Below, one piece after another: positions 11,569 to 21,993 of a DNA stretch of 64,000 nucleotides; position 1 is the stretch's first letter, and each line of letters starts with the position of its first letter. The notes under the pieces were generated by a model. That model saw only the letters and a list, made by a program, of their open reading frames with translations. It had not been told where the DNA came from and did no database searches. The DNA comes from Adiantum capillus-veneris (taxonomy: Eukaryota > Streptophyta > Polypodiopsida > Polypodiales > Pteridaceae), in assembly GCA_014529385.2 (NCBI GenBank), contig CM043958.1:150048793-150112792 (forward strand), written 5' to 3'. The translations under genes and the position numbers were made by a program.

Positions 11569-11647
<79 letters not shown>

Positions 11648-11795
11648 CCCCCCCCCCCCCCCCCCCCCCCCCCTCTCTCTCTCTCTCTCTCATGTTCAAG
11701 TGAGGGCTAGAGATCACTTGAGCATGAGCTTGAACATGTGCTAGAGATAGAGAGCTAGAGAGAGAGAGAGAGAGATAAATTGGTAAAATAAATAA

Positions 11796-11858
<63 letters not shown>

Positions 11859-11870
11859 TTAAGTATATAC

Positions 11871-11943
<73 letters not shown>

Positions 11944-12072
11944 GAGAAGGCTCTCTCCCTTAGGGGTCTTTCGCAGGGAGCATTTGAGGGAGCTTTTATT
12001 TGTTTCTACTCTACTGCAAGTAAAAATCAAGAAAAAATATCCCTAAAAAGCTCCCTCAAAAATGTCTCTCCA
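11289..12072. mobile_element. Foldback/MITE-like element with microsatellite interior
   Basis: The left arm (about 11289-11392) and right arm (about 11945-12072) are imperfect inverted repeats. The left reads gagagagcc...gatttttact...gtag...aaagctccc; the reverse complement of the right reads gagagacat...gatttttactt...gtag...aaagctccc. Between them lie (GT)n, (CT)n, (CA)21, a C run of about 26, (TA)n of about 25 units, (TG)n and (GA)n, plus two related imperfect hairpins at about 11470-11525 and 11690-11740 (catgttcaagtga / tcacttgagcatg). No coding capacity. The terminal ends and target duplication are not sharp, so exact limits are uncertain. Confidence 0.55.
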
Positions 12073-12289
12073 TACCTCTACTCCTCACTTGATTAATTCC
12101 ATAAATTTGGGAAAATTGAGTATTTTTTGGGCATATTGCACATCACACTCTGAAGGGGATAATCGGAGATCAAGGTGCTGTTTCCATCCAAGTCGTAAAA
12201 AATTGATCACAACCGATTCACAAATACACAAATATATATCCCAATAAAATATATGTCTTCTTGCATGCCTCATGTAGGGCAATAACATG

Positions 12290-12580
12290 AAAGTTTTGAT
12301 AATGTTGTGGAAATCACAATGCTCCAAGATGCAGCAAGTCCTTCGTAGTATATTTGTGCAAGTCCTTCGTAGTATATTTGTGCTCCAAATCCACACTTCA
12401 AACAATTGCGTAGAAAAATCAAGGAAATCCAATGCATTTCAGCCAACAAAATGCCATATATTGATACTCTCCTCAACAAGATACATGTGTTTTTTTCCAA
12501 TCCATAGATGCATCACCATGTTGCATCTCAATGGTCTTAAGTAAAACACCATTAAATTTTATGATCAATACTCATCTTTG
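12290..12580 (-). pseudogene. FCP1-like phosphatase domain remnant, copy B
   Basis: On the minus strand, near 12570, IKFNGVLLKT matches the '(D)LNGVLL' catalytic-loop region of plant FCP1/NLI-interacting-factor-like phosphatases (HAD fold). ALDFLDFSTQLFEVWIWST at about 12380-12430 matches the following 'FLDFCF..FEVGIWSS' motif, and EHCDFHNI matches the 'WDQ.HC' segment. The first catalytic Asp is absent. A 24-bp tandem duplication (12333-12380) sits in the domain. The copy parallels copy A at 13.4-14.0 kb and shares the exact text 'agtaaaacaccattaa' with it (+ strand). Clearly non-functional; the identity is by motif. Confidence 0.6.
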
Positions 12581-12859
12581 TTTTCTATTGTTTGGTGGTG
12601 GCAAAATCCTTTATCTTTTAGGCTTGTGAATTCCCAATGACATATTCCATGTCAACAATAAATGTTTTGAATATTTGAATTTTAAAAACTAGGTCTCCAA
12701 ATGGCTCTGTTGTACACAACCTATATGATCAATGGATAACTTTTGTTTATCAATGATACAACATATCCCAACAAGACTCAAATACCAATGAAATGGATGT
12801 TAAACTTAAATTTTCTATCACATGATAGCTTTACCAACAAAAGATAGTATACAGCAAGA

Positions 12860-12897
12860 GATTCTTCAACCACAAACAGATTCTTCAACCACAAACA
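12860..12897. repeat. 19-bp tandem duplication
   Basis: The text 'agattcttcaaccacaaac' occurs twice in direct succession. Trivial replication-slippage duplication in non-coding DNA. Confidence 0.8.
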
Positions 12898-13379
12898 GAA
12901 TGTAACTTCTTTCAATAACCATTTGGAAATGAAGAAATTTGGCATCCCATTAATTTAAGGTATTGGTGTATAATTTTGGTTCATGTTCAAAGAAGAGAAA
13001 CATATCCAAAATTAAATCCACCTAATCAAATTTTTTAGGCAAAGCAAATATTTTTTGTGAATTGAGTCCTCATCTCTAGTTGGCTTTGAGTTTATGAAAC
13101 TTTGAGACTTTGTTGCAACTCCACTTATGAAAGGGCCACAATTATATCCCAAATGAGTGGCATAGCCCCTCCATAGCCCATAGCATGACCTACCTCTTTC
13201 TTTTCCCCTCTTTTTATCAAACATGTTAAGTGAGAAGATGCACAAAACAAGATTTCTACTTCATTTGATTCATTGTTAAGCTCTTCACGTAGAAATTGAG
13301 AGCTAAAATGGTTGCTCAATAATAGGAGGTTGTCCTAAGCGATTAACTAAGATTATAATCATAATGTCATATGTCCTTA

Positions 13380-14035
13380 TATGTCTTATTTACAGTTAGA
13401 AAGTATGATTAAAGCTAATCACAGAGCAAGCCATCAATTTTTCACTTAAAAGTTTGTTGGTACAAGTAGTTTTCTTTGATATTAATTTTGAAGGGGGGCT
13501 ACCGTCATTGAGCAAGGTATTTTTTGTATTAAAACCATTTCTGAATTGGTACCACACCCTCAATAAAGGCTTGAACATGGCCTCTACATTAAGCTAATGT
13601 GTCATATACACTCTTTGAAGATTATGGAAATTGCAATCTTCTTGTTCTTAGACCATAAAGAAATGGTATTATTTACATGCATTCTCTTGAAGCTTGTTTA
13701 CATAAGCAATAACATTCTTGTGTAGCATTATGGACCATATGCCAACATCAAAGTATTGGCAAAGCTCATCCAAAAATTCAAAACACTTTCTAGTACGATT
13801 GCAACTATGGTGCACCCAATGACAAATTGGACAAAGCATGTACATGAATGCCTCTTCTCTTGTTTGGTGAGTAAAACACCATTAAGAGCGAGAAAACGTG
13901 CATGTTTCTTTAAGGTGATTGCATGAGGAATGTTTTTTGTGTATGATACATAGCAGTAATAAAACCTAATTTTTCTAACAAAAAAGTGACAAGAAGTGAC
14001 TTTGTATGTTTTTATTAAGAGCTTTAAAACATGCC
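13380..14035 (-). pseudogene. FCP1-like phosphatase domain remnant, copy A
   Basis: Read on the minus strand from about 13910 downwards: ARFLALNGVLLTK (family: LLVLDLNGVLL, with the nucleophile Asp changed to Ala), then FEFLDELCQYFDVGIWS (family: FLEFCFERFEVGIWSS) near 13745-13790. EQEDCNFHN follows near 13630, then KPLLRVWYQF and NTKNTLLNDGSPPSKL (family: KPLFLKELKKLW...YNETNTLLLDDSPYKAL) near 13470-13570. The order and spacing fit a plant FCP1-homology (HAD phosphatase) gene with introns decayed and frames broken. The upstream part to 14560 may hold more of the same gene (a clean 64-codon frame at 14364-14558) but I do not recognise it. Confidence 0.68.
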
Positions 14036-14599
14036 ACAACTAGTTTTGATTCATGCTTCTATTCTTCTCTATTGACTACTCTATCTCCCTCTCTCTTCTC
14101 TACTAAAAGGTTTATGGAGACCTACCTTTTTTTGGCATTAGGCCGCATTTCATCCACATGTTTTTCAAGTCATCAGGCATCTGAATCTTGTTTATCAACA
14201 TTGGCTACACACATGCAACACAACCTACCATGAGTTATATAACAACATTTCAATGTCCTTTTACAAGAGACACTTTGATTTGGAGGTAAGATTTTTGATA
14301 AGCATATACTTGCATTATTCTTGGGACCCTCTAGCACTTCTTCTAAGCCTAGCACCATTGTTTCTAAAGTACATCACTTGCATGCTTTTTGGGATCTCTT
14401 CCTATCTCAAGTACACCATCCTTCAATGCACAACTCACTTCAAGATCTACATTCTTGGTCCTCTTACCAAAGTTTATTCCAATCAATGTCTCATAAACTC
14501 TATTGATATCATTTGTAGATAGTGGAAATACTTGGTCAACCAAGTCTACAAGTTTCACTGCCTCTTCTTCAATTTATGGGCATATGTACTTTAGCACTA

Positions 14600-14885
14600 G
14601 ATGTCCTCTACAATCTACATGTTCTTAATCTTGGAGAGGAAAACCTCCATCTCCTCCTTGGTCTTGTTGGTCCGTGAGGCTGGAACAAATTGCTGGAATA
14701 GTTTTACATGTTCTTCATCTTGGAGAGGAAAACCTCCACCTCCTCCCTTGTCTTGTTGGTGTGTGAGGTTGGAACAAATGGTTATTACTTTACACTAGAT
14801 GTCATCATGGTAGCTTGGAGAGGGAAACCTCTATCTCCTCCTTGGTCATGTTGGTCAATGAGGTTGGATTATATTGTTATTGCTC
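14600..14885 (-). repeat. Three tandem ~100-bp repeats with coding-like minus strand
   Basis: Three direct copies of 'cttggagaggaaaacctcca.ctcctcc.ttggtcttgttgg' text start near 14628, 14728 and 14814. On the minus strand the first two read VPASRTNKTKEEMEVFLSK and VPTSHTNKTREEVEVFLSK, conserved at protein level. This may be a repeated peptide of the decayed minus-strand gene next to it, or a simple duplication. Confidence 0.6.
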
Positions 14886-14899
14886 AAGAGTCTTGTATA

Positions 14900-16640
14900 T
14901 AAAAGTCACATGAATATAGACTACCAAGGTTGAGTCTCAAACTTAATTTCGACACTTTATTTGATTAACCTTATCTACTTTAGATAGATAGATTCCAGGT
15001 TGAGTTTGAGCTTCACCTAAACTTGTGCTTATAACAAACAAGTGTAAATTTAGGTGCTTATGACAAATAGTTAAAAAATATAATTAGAGAGGCTCAAAAT
15101 TAAATTCAAGCCTCGCTCGTTTTTGAGCACTCCCAAGTTTGGGTACAAACTCAAATTCTTATACAAAAACACACAAACATTGAAAACACTTCTACTTAAG
15201 TGCTTGTGATGAGTAAGTAAACACTACAATTATAGAAGCTCAAACTCAAGTTTGAGCCTCACTCATATTTGAACACTCCCAAGTTGAAGCACAAGATCTA
15301 TTGCTTAAGAAAAAGAGCAAACATTGAAGACACCGTGACCCTTGTTGATCATGGCCCTAATTGACACAAATATCTGAAATGGTCAGCACTCTCTAACTAA
15401 CCAACAAAGGTCCATAATTGTCTGCTAGGTTCTACAACTAGTATGCAATGCTCCATAATGGTTTGCAAGGTTTTAAAATTGATGCGCAATGGTTTGCAAT
15501 GGTCCATAATGATCCTCAATTTCCATGCAAAGGTTGAAAACAATCTATAATGCATCTACAACAGGGTCTACAATTGGGTCATAAAGGTTTGCTATGGTCA
15601 TCAAAGATTTGAAACAGTCCAAAATATATTTGCAATAGTGTAAAATTGGTCCATAAAGGTCTACAATTGTCTACAAAGGTCCACAAGGGTCTACAACTAG
15701 TCCACAAAGATCAATAATGATCCAAACATTTTGCAACCAGTTTGTAATGGTATGCAATTGATTCCAAGTTTTTGCAAAGATCTTCAATGATCCACAACAA
15801 TCTGCAATCAGTCTACATAGGTCCACAATGGTCCACATACAATGGTCAGCAACTAGTTCACAACAATTTGCAGCTAGTTCGTAATGGTTTGCAATCAGTC
15901 TGCAAAGGTCTATAATGGTCCACTAATGTTCTCCAAAGGTCAGCAATGGTTCTAGTCTACCATCCTATCATGAGCACCAACGGGTTGGGGTATCAAGTTC
16001 GAGTATTTTGCCCAAAAGTTAATTGTGTTTGGGCTCAAGCTTAAGTTTGAGCCTCAAAGTATTTTTGAAATGCAAGCAATGGACAACAATAGTTTTGCAA
16101 TGGTCCAAATGGCTAAAAATGGGTCCACAAAACAGTTTGCAAGGGTTTCTATCTCCTCACCATCATTTGACCAATACTAAAATGAGTCATGGTACAAATT
16201 GAAAAAAGCCAATTTGCACAATTATATAATAGGCCATTTTTTTAAAGAGCCATCCACAATGGTTCTAATTCTGCCAACCTCACTTGAGCACTAGAAGGTC
16301 TGTACATCAACTCAAGTTTGAGTAGTTTTCCTTAAATTTGATCGATTTTAGGTTCAAACTCAAGTTCAGGCCTCAAGTGCTTTTGGCAAGCAAGCAATGG
16401 ACCACAATTATTTGCAATGGTCCATATGGCCAAAAATGGGTCCGCAACAATTTGCAAGGGTTCACATCCTTTCACCATCACTTGACCAATACCATGATAG
16501 GCCATCATTTTTTCTCAAAAACGAAGTTCTTATGAAAAACAATTAAGCATTGTAGTTAGATAGGCTTAAACTCAAGTTTGAGTCTCACTCTTTTTTTTAG
16601 TATTTCTAAGTTGGGGCACAAATTTAAGTTCATGCCTCAA
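14900..16640. repeat. Non-coding zone of degenerate tandem repeats
   Basis: No gene. Units of 'gaagctcaaactcaagtttgagcctc' type followed by 'tgagcactcccaagttggg.cacaa' recur near 14935, 15097, 15237 and 16560. From 15370 to 16150 the DNA is a patchwork of short words (caatggtcc, ggtccacaa, ggtctacaa, tttgcaa). A roughly 318-bp direct duplication relates about 15970-16220 to about 16285-16520, for example 'gcaagcaatgg' at 16072 and 16390. Confidence 0.65.
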
Positions 16641-17082
16641 GTGCCTAAGAAAACACGGATACTTTGAAAACATTTAATTTAAAACCGTAGTTTAACATCT
16701 TCATATCAATTTTATAATAGTCTCAAAAAAAGCATCATTTCAGGTTCTAGTCCAAACTTTGTGCTTGAATATCTGGACAAAGGGAAATGCTTTGACACAT
16801 TAGCAAGATGCTATTAGCACTCTAGTTTGATATTGATAAAGTGAAAAACTATAATATACTAACATGTACTAGCACCATTTTTGTTTGCATATTGTGAATA
16901 CACTTGAGCCTAATATAAAATTTATTAAGGATCTACAAAACACAAACATTAAACCAAGTTGATTTTATACAAGAACTTAAAAAGTAGAAAAAATAATTTT
17001 TATATTATCTCAGCACTTTTTACACAAGTAAATCAGTACACTTTTCTACCTTGCACAGTTTTGGATTGTGATGAAACATGAG
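16641..17082. other. AT-rich non-coding stretch
   Basis: Nothing recognised: no long open frame, no clear repeat and no gene-like motif. Confidence 0.5.
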
Positions 17083-17315
17083 CACGGCTTGCTTCATTGT
17101 TCCCTAAATACCCATTGATCACACATTCTCAACTACCACATCATTTTCAACCACCACATGCATTCTAGCTTCCCCAACACCAGCATCTTGAGTGGTCATG
17201 GCTTGCTTTATTGTTTCCTAAATCCCCATTGATGACACCATTCTCAATTACCACATCATTTTCAACCACCACATACATTCTAGCTTCCCCAACACCAGCA
17301 TCTTGAGTGGTATTA
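17083..17315. repeat. Two-copy ~114-bp tandem repeat
   Basis: The segment beginning 'cggcttgcttcattgtt' and running through 'caaccaccacatgcattctagcttccccaacaccagc' (in pieces) to 'atcttgagtggt' is repeated at about 17200 with few changes. It lies just outside the Copia left LTR. Confidence 0.8.
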
Positions 17316-17640
17316 GTAGCAACATCAATAATTTCTTGCATGTCATCTCTTTTCCCTTGAGCATCCATATCTTCTACCCCTTGATGCTCAAATTGTCACC
17401 TTCCATATGATGCACATCCTACATATCACGTTCCACACCCCCACATTAACCCCATTATCATCCACATCCATAGCACCTCCAACATCTTCTCAACCTTTCT
17501 CTCCCAATTTTGCATCACCAAATTCTTCATAATCTCAATCCTCTCTCCTATCATCTTCATCATCATTCTCGTCCTCTTTCCTTGGCTGCTCATCCACTTT
17601 GATGTTGTCAAAATCTTGAATCAGTGTCTTTGTTATCCAA

Positions 17641-17919
17641 TGTTGAAGATGATGAAACAAGAAACAGAAGGAAGACAACAACTCAGAGTAGGAAGAAGAT
17701 GGAGAAGGAGAAGACACAGAGCTTGTGTACGAGATCTCTGTAGTCTATCTCTCTGTATTAGAATAATAGAGTATATACAAACTCAGAGCTACAAAGCTTA
17801 TATGAGACCCTAAGAGATAAAGTGTCCTTTCACACCAGATGTCCAGGGGGAAAAACCCAGTGGGAGAAAAGTGCCCCTGGTGAAGCACGTATACACACTA
17901 ACACTGCTACATGTCTACA
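17641..17919 (-). repeat. Copia 3' LTR
   Basis: 279 bp. It begins TGTAGACATGTAG and ends CATCTTCAACA on the minus strand, giving the TG...CA termini. It pairs with 21710-21988. Confidence 0.93.
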
Positions 17920-17966
17920 AATCCTCCCTGTAGTGATAGTGTGAATCCGTACAAGGTAGCAGATCA

Positions 17967-20900
17967 TCATGTGTATGAGAGTAAGCCCAAAGATTTTCGG
18001 AAAGCTTCAAACTTTTCGCGTGATAACGCCTTCGTAAATAGATCTGCAATGTTATCCTGTGTAGGACAGTAAGTTAGTGTGATCTCCCCTGCATGTAGCC
18101 TTTCCCTGACATAGTGGTAGTGAACCTCTATGTGCTTTGTTTTTGCATGAAATACTGGATTCCTTGCAACTGCCATAGCACTCTGACTGTCAGTGAAAAT
18201 GGTAGTGATATCCAATTGAAAAAAGCAGTTTTGATATCCAACTGATGCACTTTCCAACCATGATGAGCAGCAATTGCAACTAGTGATCTAACTGTGGACG
18301 CACGAGAAGTAGGAGCAAAGGTTTCATCATAATCTATGCCTTTCTGTTGTGCATAGCCTTGCTTTGTACCTGTCAACAGTACCATCTTGTTTCCTTTTTA
18401 CCTTAAAAACCCACTTTGTACCAATAGGTTTTTTACCTGTAGGCAAGTCCACTAGATCCCATGTATGATTCGTATGAATAGAATCAATTTCTTGTTGCAT
18501 AGCATCTTTCCACTGAACACACTCTAAAGCTTGTTCAAATGAATCAGGCTCATCTACATCACAAAGAGTGCTAAAGCAAGCCAAATCTACTTGCTCTCTG
18601 CCAAAAGTAGTACCAGCACGTGTTTTTCGTGGAAACGGTGCATCCAACTTGCTATCTTGCAAAGTTTTTTGAACCCATTTAGGCAAGGTTCTTTCTTCCC
18701 TGAGAACTTCTTGCTCTTCACGCACAATTTCCTCTACATCATGAGGTGTCACATGCTGATCAAAAGATTGATCAAGATTATCAACCTGTTGTGATTCTTG
18801 ATTCTCCACAAAAGAAGGAAGCAAACCTTCAAATACATCATGTGTCTATATATGAGGTACATCAAAAGCAACCATAGGTTGAGCAGTAGTTTCTGCAAAA
18901 ATTACATCACGACTTTCAAAAATCTTGTTTGTAGCAGGATTGTAAAGTCTATAACCTTTACTTCCACTACTGTACCCCACAAATATACATTTGATTGCCT
19001 TATCATCAAGCTTCCCATGTAACTGCTGAGGGATGTGAGCATAAGCAAGACAACCAAAAACACAAAGATAACTGACTGAAGGTTTTCTGTCATACCAAGC
19101 TTCATATGGAGTAATGATCTTCAAGGCACGAGTAGGACACCTGTTCAAAACATGTGCTGCACAAGCAACTGCCTCCATCCATAGCTTATGAGGCAAACTC
19201 TTAGCCTTGAGCATACATCTAGCCGTCTCCATTAAAGACCTGTTCTTTCTTTCTGCAACACCATTCTGTTGTGGTGTGTATGGCATAGTGCATTGGTGTT
19301 TAATGCCTTTCTTTCCCAAAAAATCCTTAAATGCACCTGACATGTATTCACCTCCTCAATCGGTACGAAGAGTCTGTACTTTGCAACCTGTTTCATTTTC
19401 AACCATGGCGACATAATGTTGAAAAACTGCAAACACATCTGACTTTGCTTTGAGTGGATACACCCAACAAAACCTGGAAAAGTCATCAATGAAGGTCACA
19501 AAATAAAGGCTCTTTCCCAAAGATGGCGTCCTCATAGGACCACATACATCACTGTGTACAACCTGCAACTTTCGTGTCGCTCTAACTGAACCATCCTGCG
19601 AAAATGCAAATCTGTGCATCTTTCCAAGAACGCAACCTTCACATACATGTCTTGGTGGCATCTCCAATAAAGACAAATCATGCACCATATTATGACGTTG
19701 TAAAGTCATCAAACTGCCATAACTAATATGCCCAAATCTAGCATGCCACAACTCAGCATCCTGCATGGCCTGAGTCTTTGTTTTTGCAATACATACCTGA
19801 ATCTGCTTTTCATAACGATCTGGAACAAATAGTCCATTTTCCAGCGTACCTGTAGTGATAAGAGAATAACCATTCTCTCGATCTTGTACAACACATCTGT
19901 CATCCTCAAAAATGACCCGAAGACCATTTTTTGCAAGAGAGGATACAAACAACAAATTCTTCTTGATCCCTGAAACATATAAGACATCTGGCAAGCATAA
20001 ATCTGAACCATCTGAAATGGTAATCAAAATCTTACCAACGCCTTTGATTGGATAAGAAGCATTATTTGCACATGTCACCTTCTTTCCTGCTGGAGCTGCA
20101 TCCAATGAACAAAACAAATCCTTCCTTGAAGTAATATGCCTGGATGCACCACTATCAAAGTACCAAATCATTTGTGTCTCGTCAACACTGTAAGCAGAAA
20201 AATCTGAACATACTACGAAAGCATAAGAATCCTGCACAAAGTTTGCAGACTCTTCTTTAGCTGTAGAAGAATCACCAGAAGCTGAAACAACCAAACTTGA
20301 CTCTTTCTTCTTTTCTTTAGCAATTCGCTTTTTACACTCACTAATGTAGTGACCAGGTTTCTTGCAGTAGTGACATTTACCTTTCTTCTTGGACTTGTCG
20401 GAATCACCTTTAGACTTCTCTGAAGACTGTCCTGCACCAGACTTGGAGTGATGAGCACTCTCTTTACCCTTGTTTTTGTTCTGTACAACAAGATCATGAT
20501 CCATACCATCCACCTGTAAAGACTTGTTCTTACGTGATTGATCCTCCTGCAATAGCAAAGCCACTAACTCTTCAAAATGAAGAGGCTCATGATTAGCTCG
20601 CAAAGACAGAGTCAAAGAAGTCTGAAAAGTCAAATAAGATGGTGGTAGTGAATTGAGTTTTTTGGAAACCAAGTCCTTCTCTGGAATCACTTCATCAATG
20701 CTAAGAAATTGCTCTTTAAGATCCCTGATTTTTGTAAGATGCTCGACGATATCGTCACCTTCGTCCATCTGTATTTTGTCAAGTTGTTTCTTCAAAAACT
20801 CTATTCTGGCAGCGTTTCTTCCTCCAAACATAGCTTGCAGAGTGTTCCAAGCATCCTCAGAAGTTCTGCAAGATCTGATATGTGGTGTGATTGTCCTCTT

Positions 20901-21326
20901 TATGGTTAAGGCAATCACGGCCATAGCTTGTGCATCTTTAGTATCCCATCTCTTTTGCTCTAGAGTGACTTGTGAGGGTCCTACACCAACAACTGCACCA
21001 CGACCAGGCGTGGCAGGTGCAATGCTACCTGGACGAACTTCACCTCTAGATACATAATCCCACAATCCTTTACCAACCAAAACATTTTTGGCCATAAAAG
21101 ACCAAAGAGAATAGTTGGTACCATCCAATTTGTCTTCGGATGTAAACGCACCAAAAATCTCTTTCTCCGTAGATTGAGCCATAATCCCACAATCCTTTAC
21201 CAACCAAAACATTTTTGGCCATAAAAGACCAAAGAGAATAGTTGGTACCATCCAATTTGTCTTCGGATGTAAACGCACCAAAAATCTCTTTCTCCGTAGA
21301 TTGAGCCATACTGTAGATGCACACAA
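17967..21326 (-). pseudogene. Copia gag-pol polyprotein, interrupted
   Basis: Minus strand. Gag proper starts at MAQSTEKEIFGAF (ATG at 21182); the open frame upstream is a frame-shifted duplicate. A zinc knuckle CHYCKKPGHYISEC lies near 20340-20385, the protease motif WYFDSGASRHIT near 20150-20170, the integrase start WHARFGHISYG near 19720 and VHSDVCGPM near 19545. A TGA at 19354-19356 replaces an expected CGA in RTD*GGEYMS. Integrase then continues (TPQQNGVAERKNRS) to a TAG near 18843 where CAG is expected. RT starts at EIDSIHTNHTWDLVDLP and runs with a small frameshift near 18370 to VHQLDIKTAFF near 18235. There the rest of RT, including the YVDD motif, is missing, and RNase H resumes at IFTDSQSAMAVARNPVFH and ends KALSREKFEAFRKSLG. 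Not functional. Confidence 0.92.
21054..21307. repeat. 127-bp tandem duplication in Copia gag start
   Basis: Copies 21054-21180 and 21181-21307 are near-identical. 127 is not a multiple of three, so the duplicated first 42 codons of gag are out of frame with the original. The upstream copy carries a second ATG (MAQSTEKEIF) whose frame does not lead into the rest of gag. Confidence 0.92.
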
Positions 21327-21695
21327 GAGAGCAAAAGAACCTCCAAGAGATTCACAAATCTCCTCTCCAATGTAAGCAAAACTCTACACAAAAATCTCAG
21401 CACAAAGCTAAGACAAGCTGCTTCCCAAAAGAATTGTTTACTTGAAGAAAATCTGTCAAAAAGCACACCCTCTTGATCTAAACGCCTCCGAAAAGTAACT
21501 TCTGCTACGTTGCTCAGAACAAAATTCTGAGGGCTCGAACGGCTTCAAAAGGGGGGTAAAATTGCAGGCCACCTGCTCAGAATACTCCCAGAACGTCGAG
21601 GATGCTCCCACGAGCAAATTTTCTGAAAACTGCCTGAAAACTGCGATTGCACGCGCGGATGCGAAAATGCAAGCAGAGGATCTGGAAATCACCTT

Positions 21696-21707
21696 GCTCT
21701 GATACCA
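21696..21707 (-). other. Copia primer binding site (initiator Met tRNA)
   Basis: GCTCTGATACCA on the + strand, i.e. TGGTATCAGAGC on the coding strand, 2 bp inside the 5' LTR. This is the usual plant tRNA-iMet primer site. Confidence 0.9.
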
Positions 21708-21709
21708 AT

Positions 21710-21988
21710 TTTTGAAGATGATGAAACAGGAAATAGAAGGAAGACAACAACTCAGAGTAGGAAGAAGATGGAGAAGGAGAAGACACAGAGCTTGTGTACG
21801 AGATCTCTGCAGTCTATCTCTCTGTATTAGAATAATAGAGTATATACAAACTCAGAGCTACAAAGCTTATATGAGACCGTAAGAGATAAGGTGTCCTTTC
21901 ACACCAGATGTCCAGGGGGAAAAACCCAGTGGGAGAAAAGTGCCCCTGGTGAAGCCCGTATACACACTAACACTACTACATGTCTACA
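21710..21988 (-). repeat. Copia 5' LTR
   Basis: 279 bp, homologous over its whole length to 17641-17919. The terminal CA of the minus-strand LTR is mutated (TTCAAAA instead of TTCAACA). The element's promoter would lie here, reading leftwards. Confidence 0.92.
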
Positions 21989-21993
21989 TCCAA

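Larger units (their letters stand above)
17641..21988 (-). mobile_element. Ty1/copia LTR retrotransposon, full length but defective
   Basis: Two 279-bp LTRs (17641-17919 and 21710-21988) bound a 4348-bp element whose genes run on the minus strand. A 5-bp target duplication TCCAA lies at 17636-17640 and 21989-21993. By eye the LTRs differ at about 8 positions (about 3 percent), so it is moderately young. The primer site on the minus strand is TGGTATCAGAGC, complementary to the initiator Met tRNA. A purine-rich GGGAGGATT lies just before the 3' LTR (about 17920-17928, minus). The gene order gag-protease-integrase-RT is that of Copia. Gag carries a 127-bp duplication and RT is largely deleted, so the element is not autonomous. 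Confidence 0.95.

Noticed and set aside
11523-12030. Open frames of 64-91 codons
   Set aside because: Pure microsatellite translation inside the foldback element.
12333-12380. Back-to-back 24-bp repeats, considered as a CRISPR-like or satellite array
   Set aside because: Only two copies without spacers, in plant DNA; simple slippage duplication.
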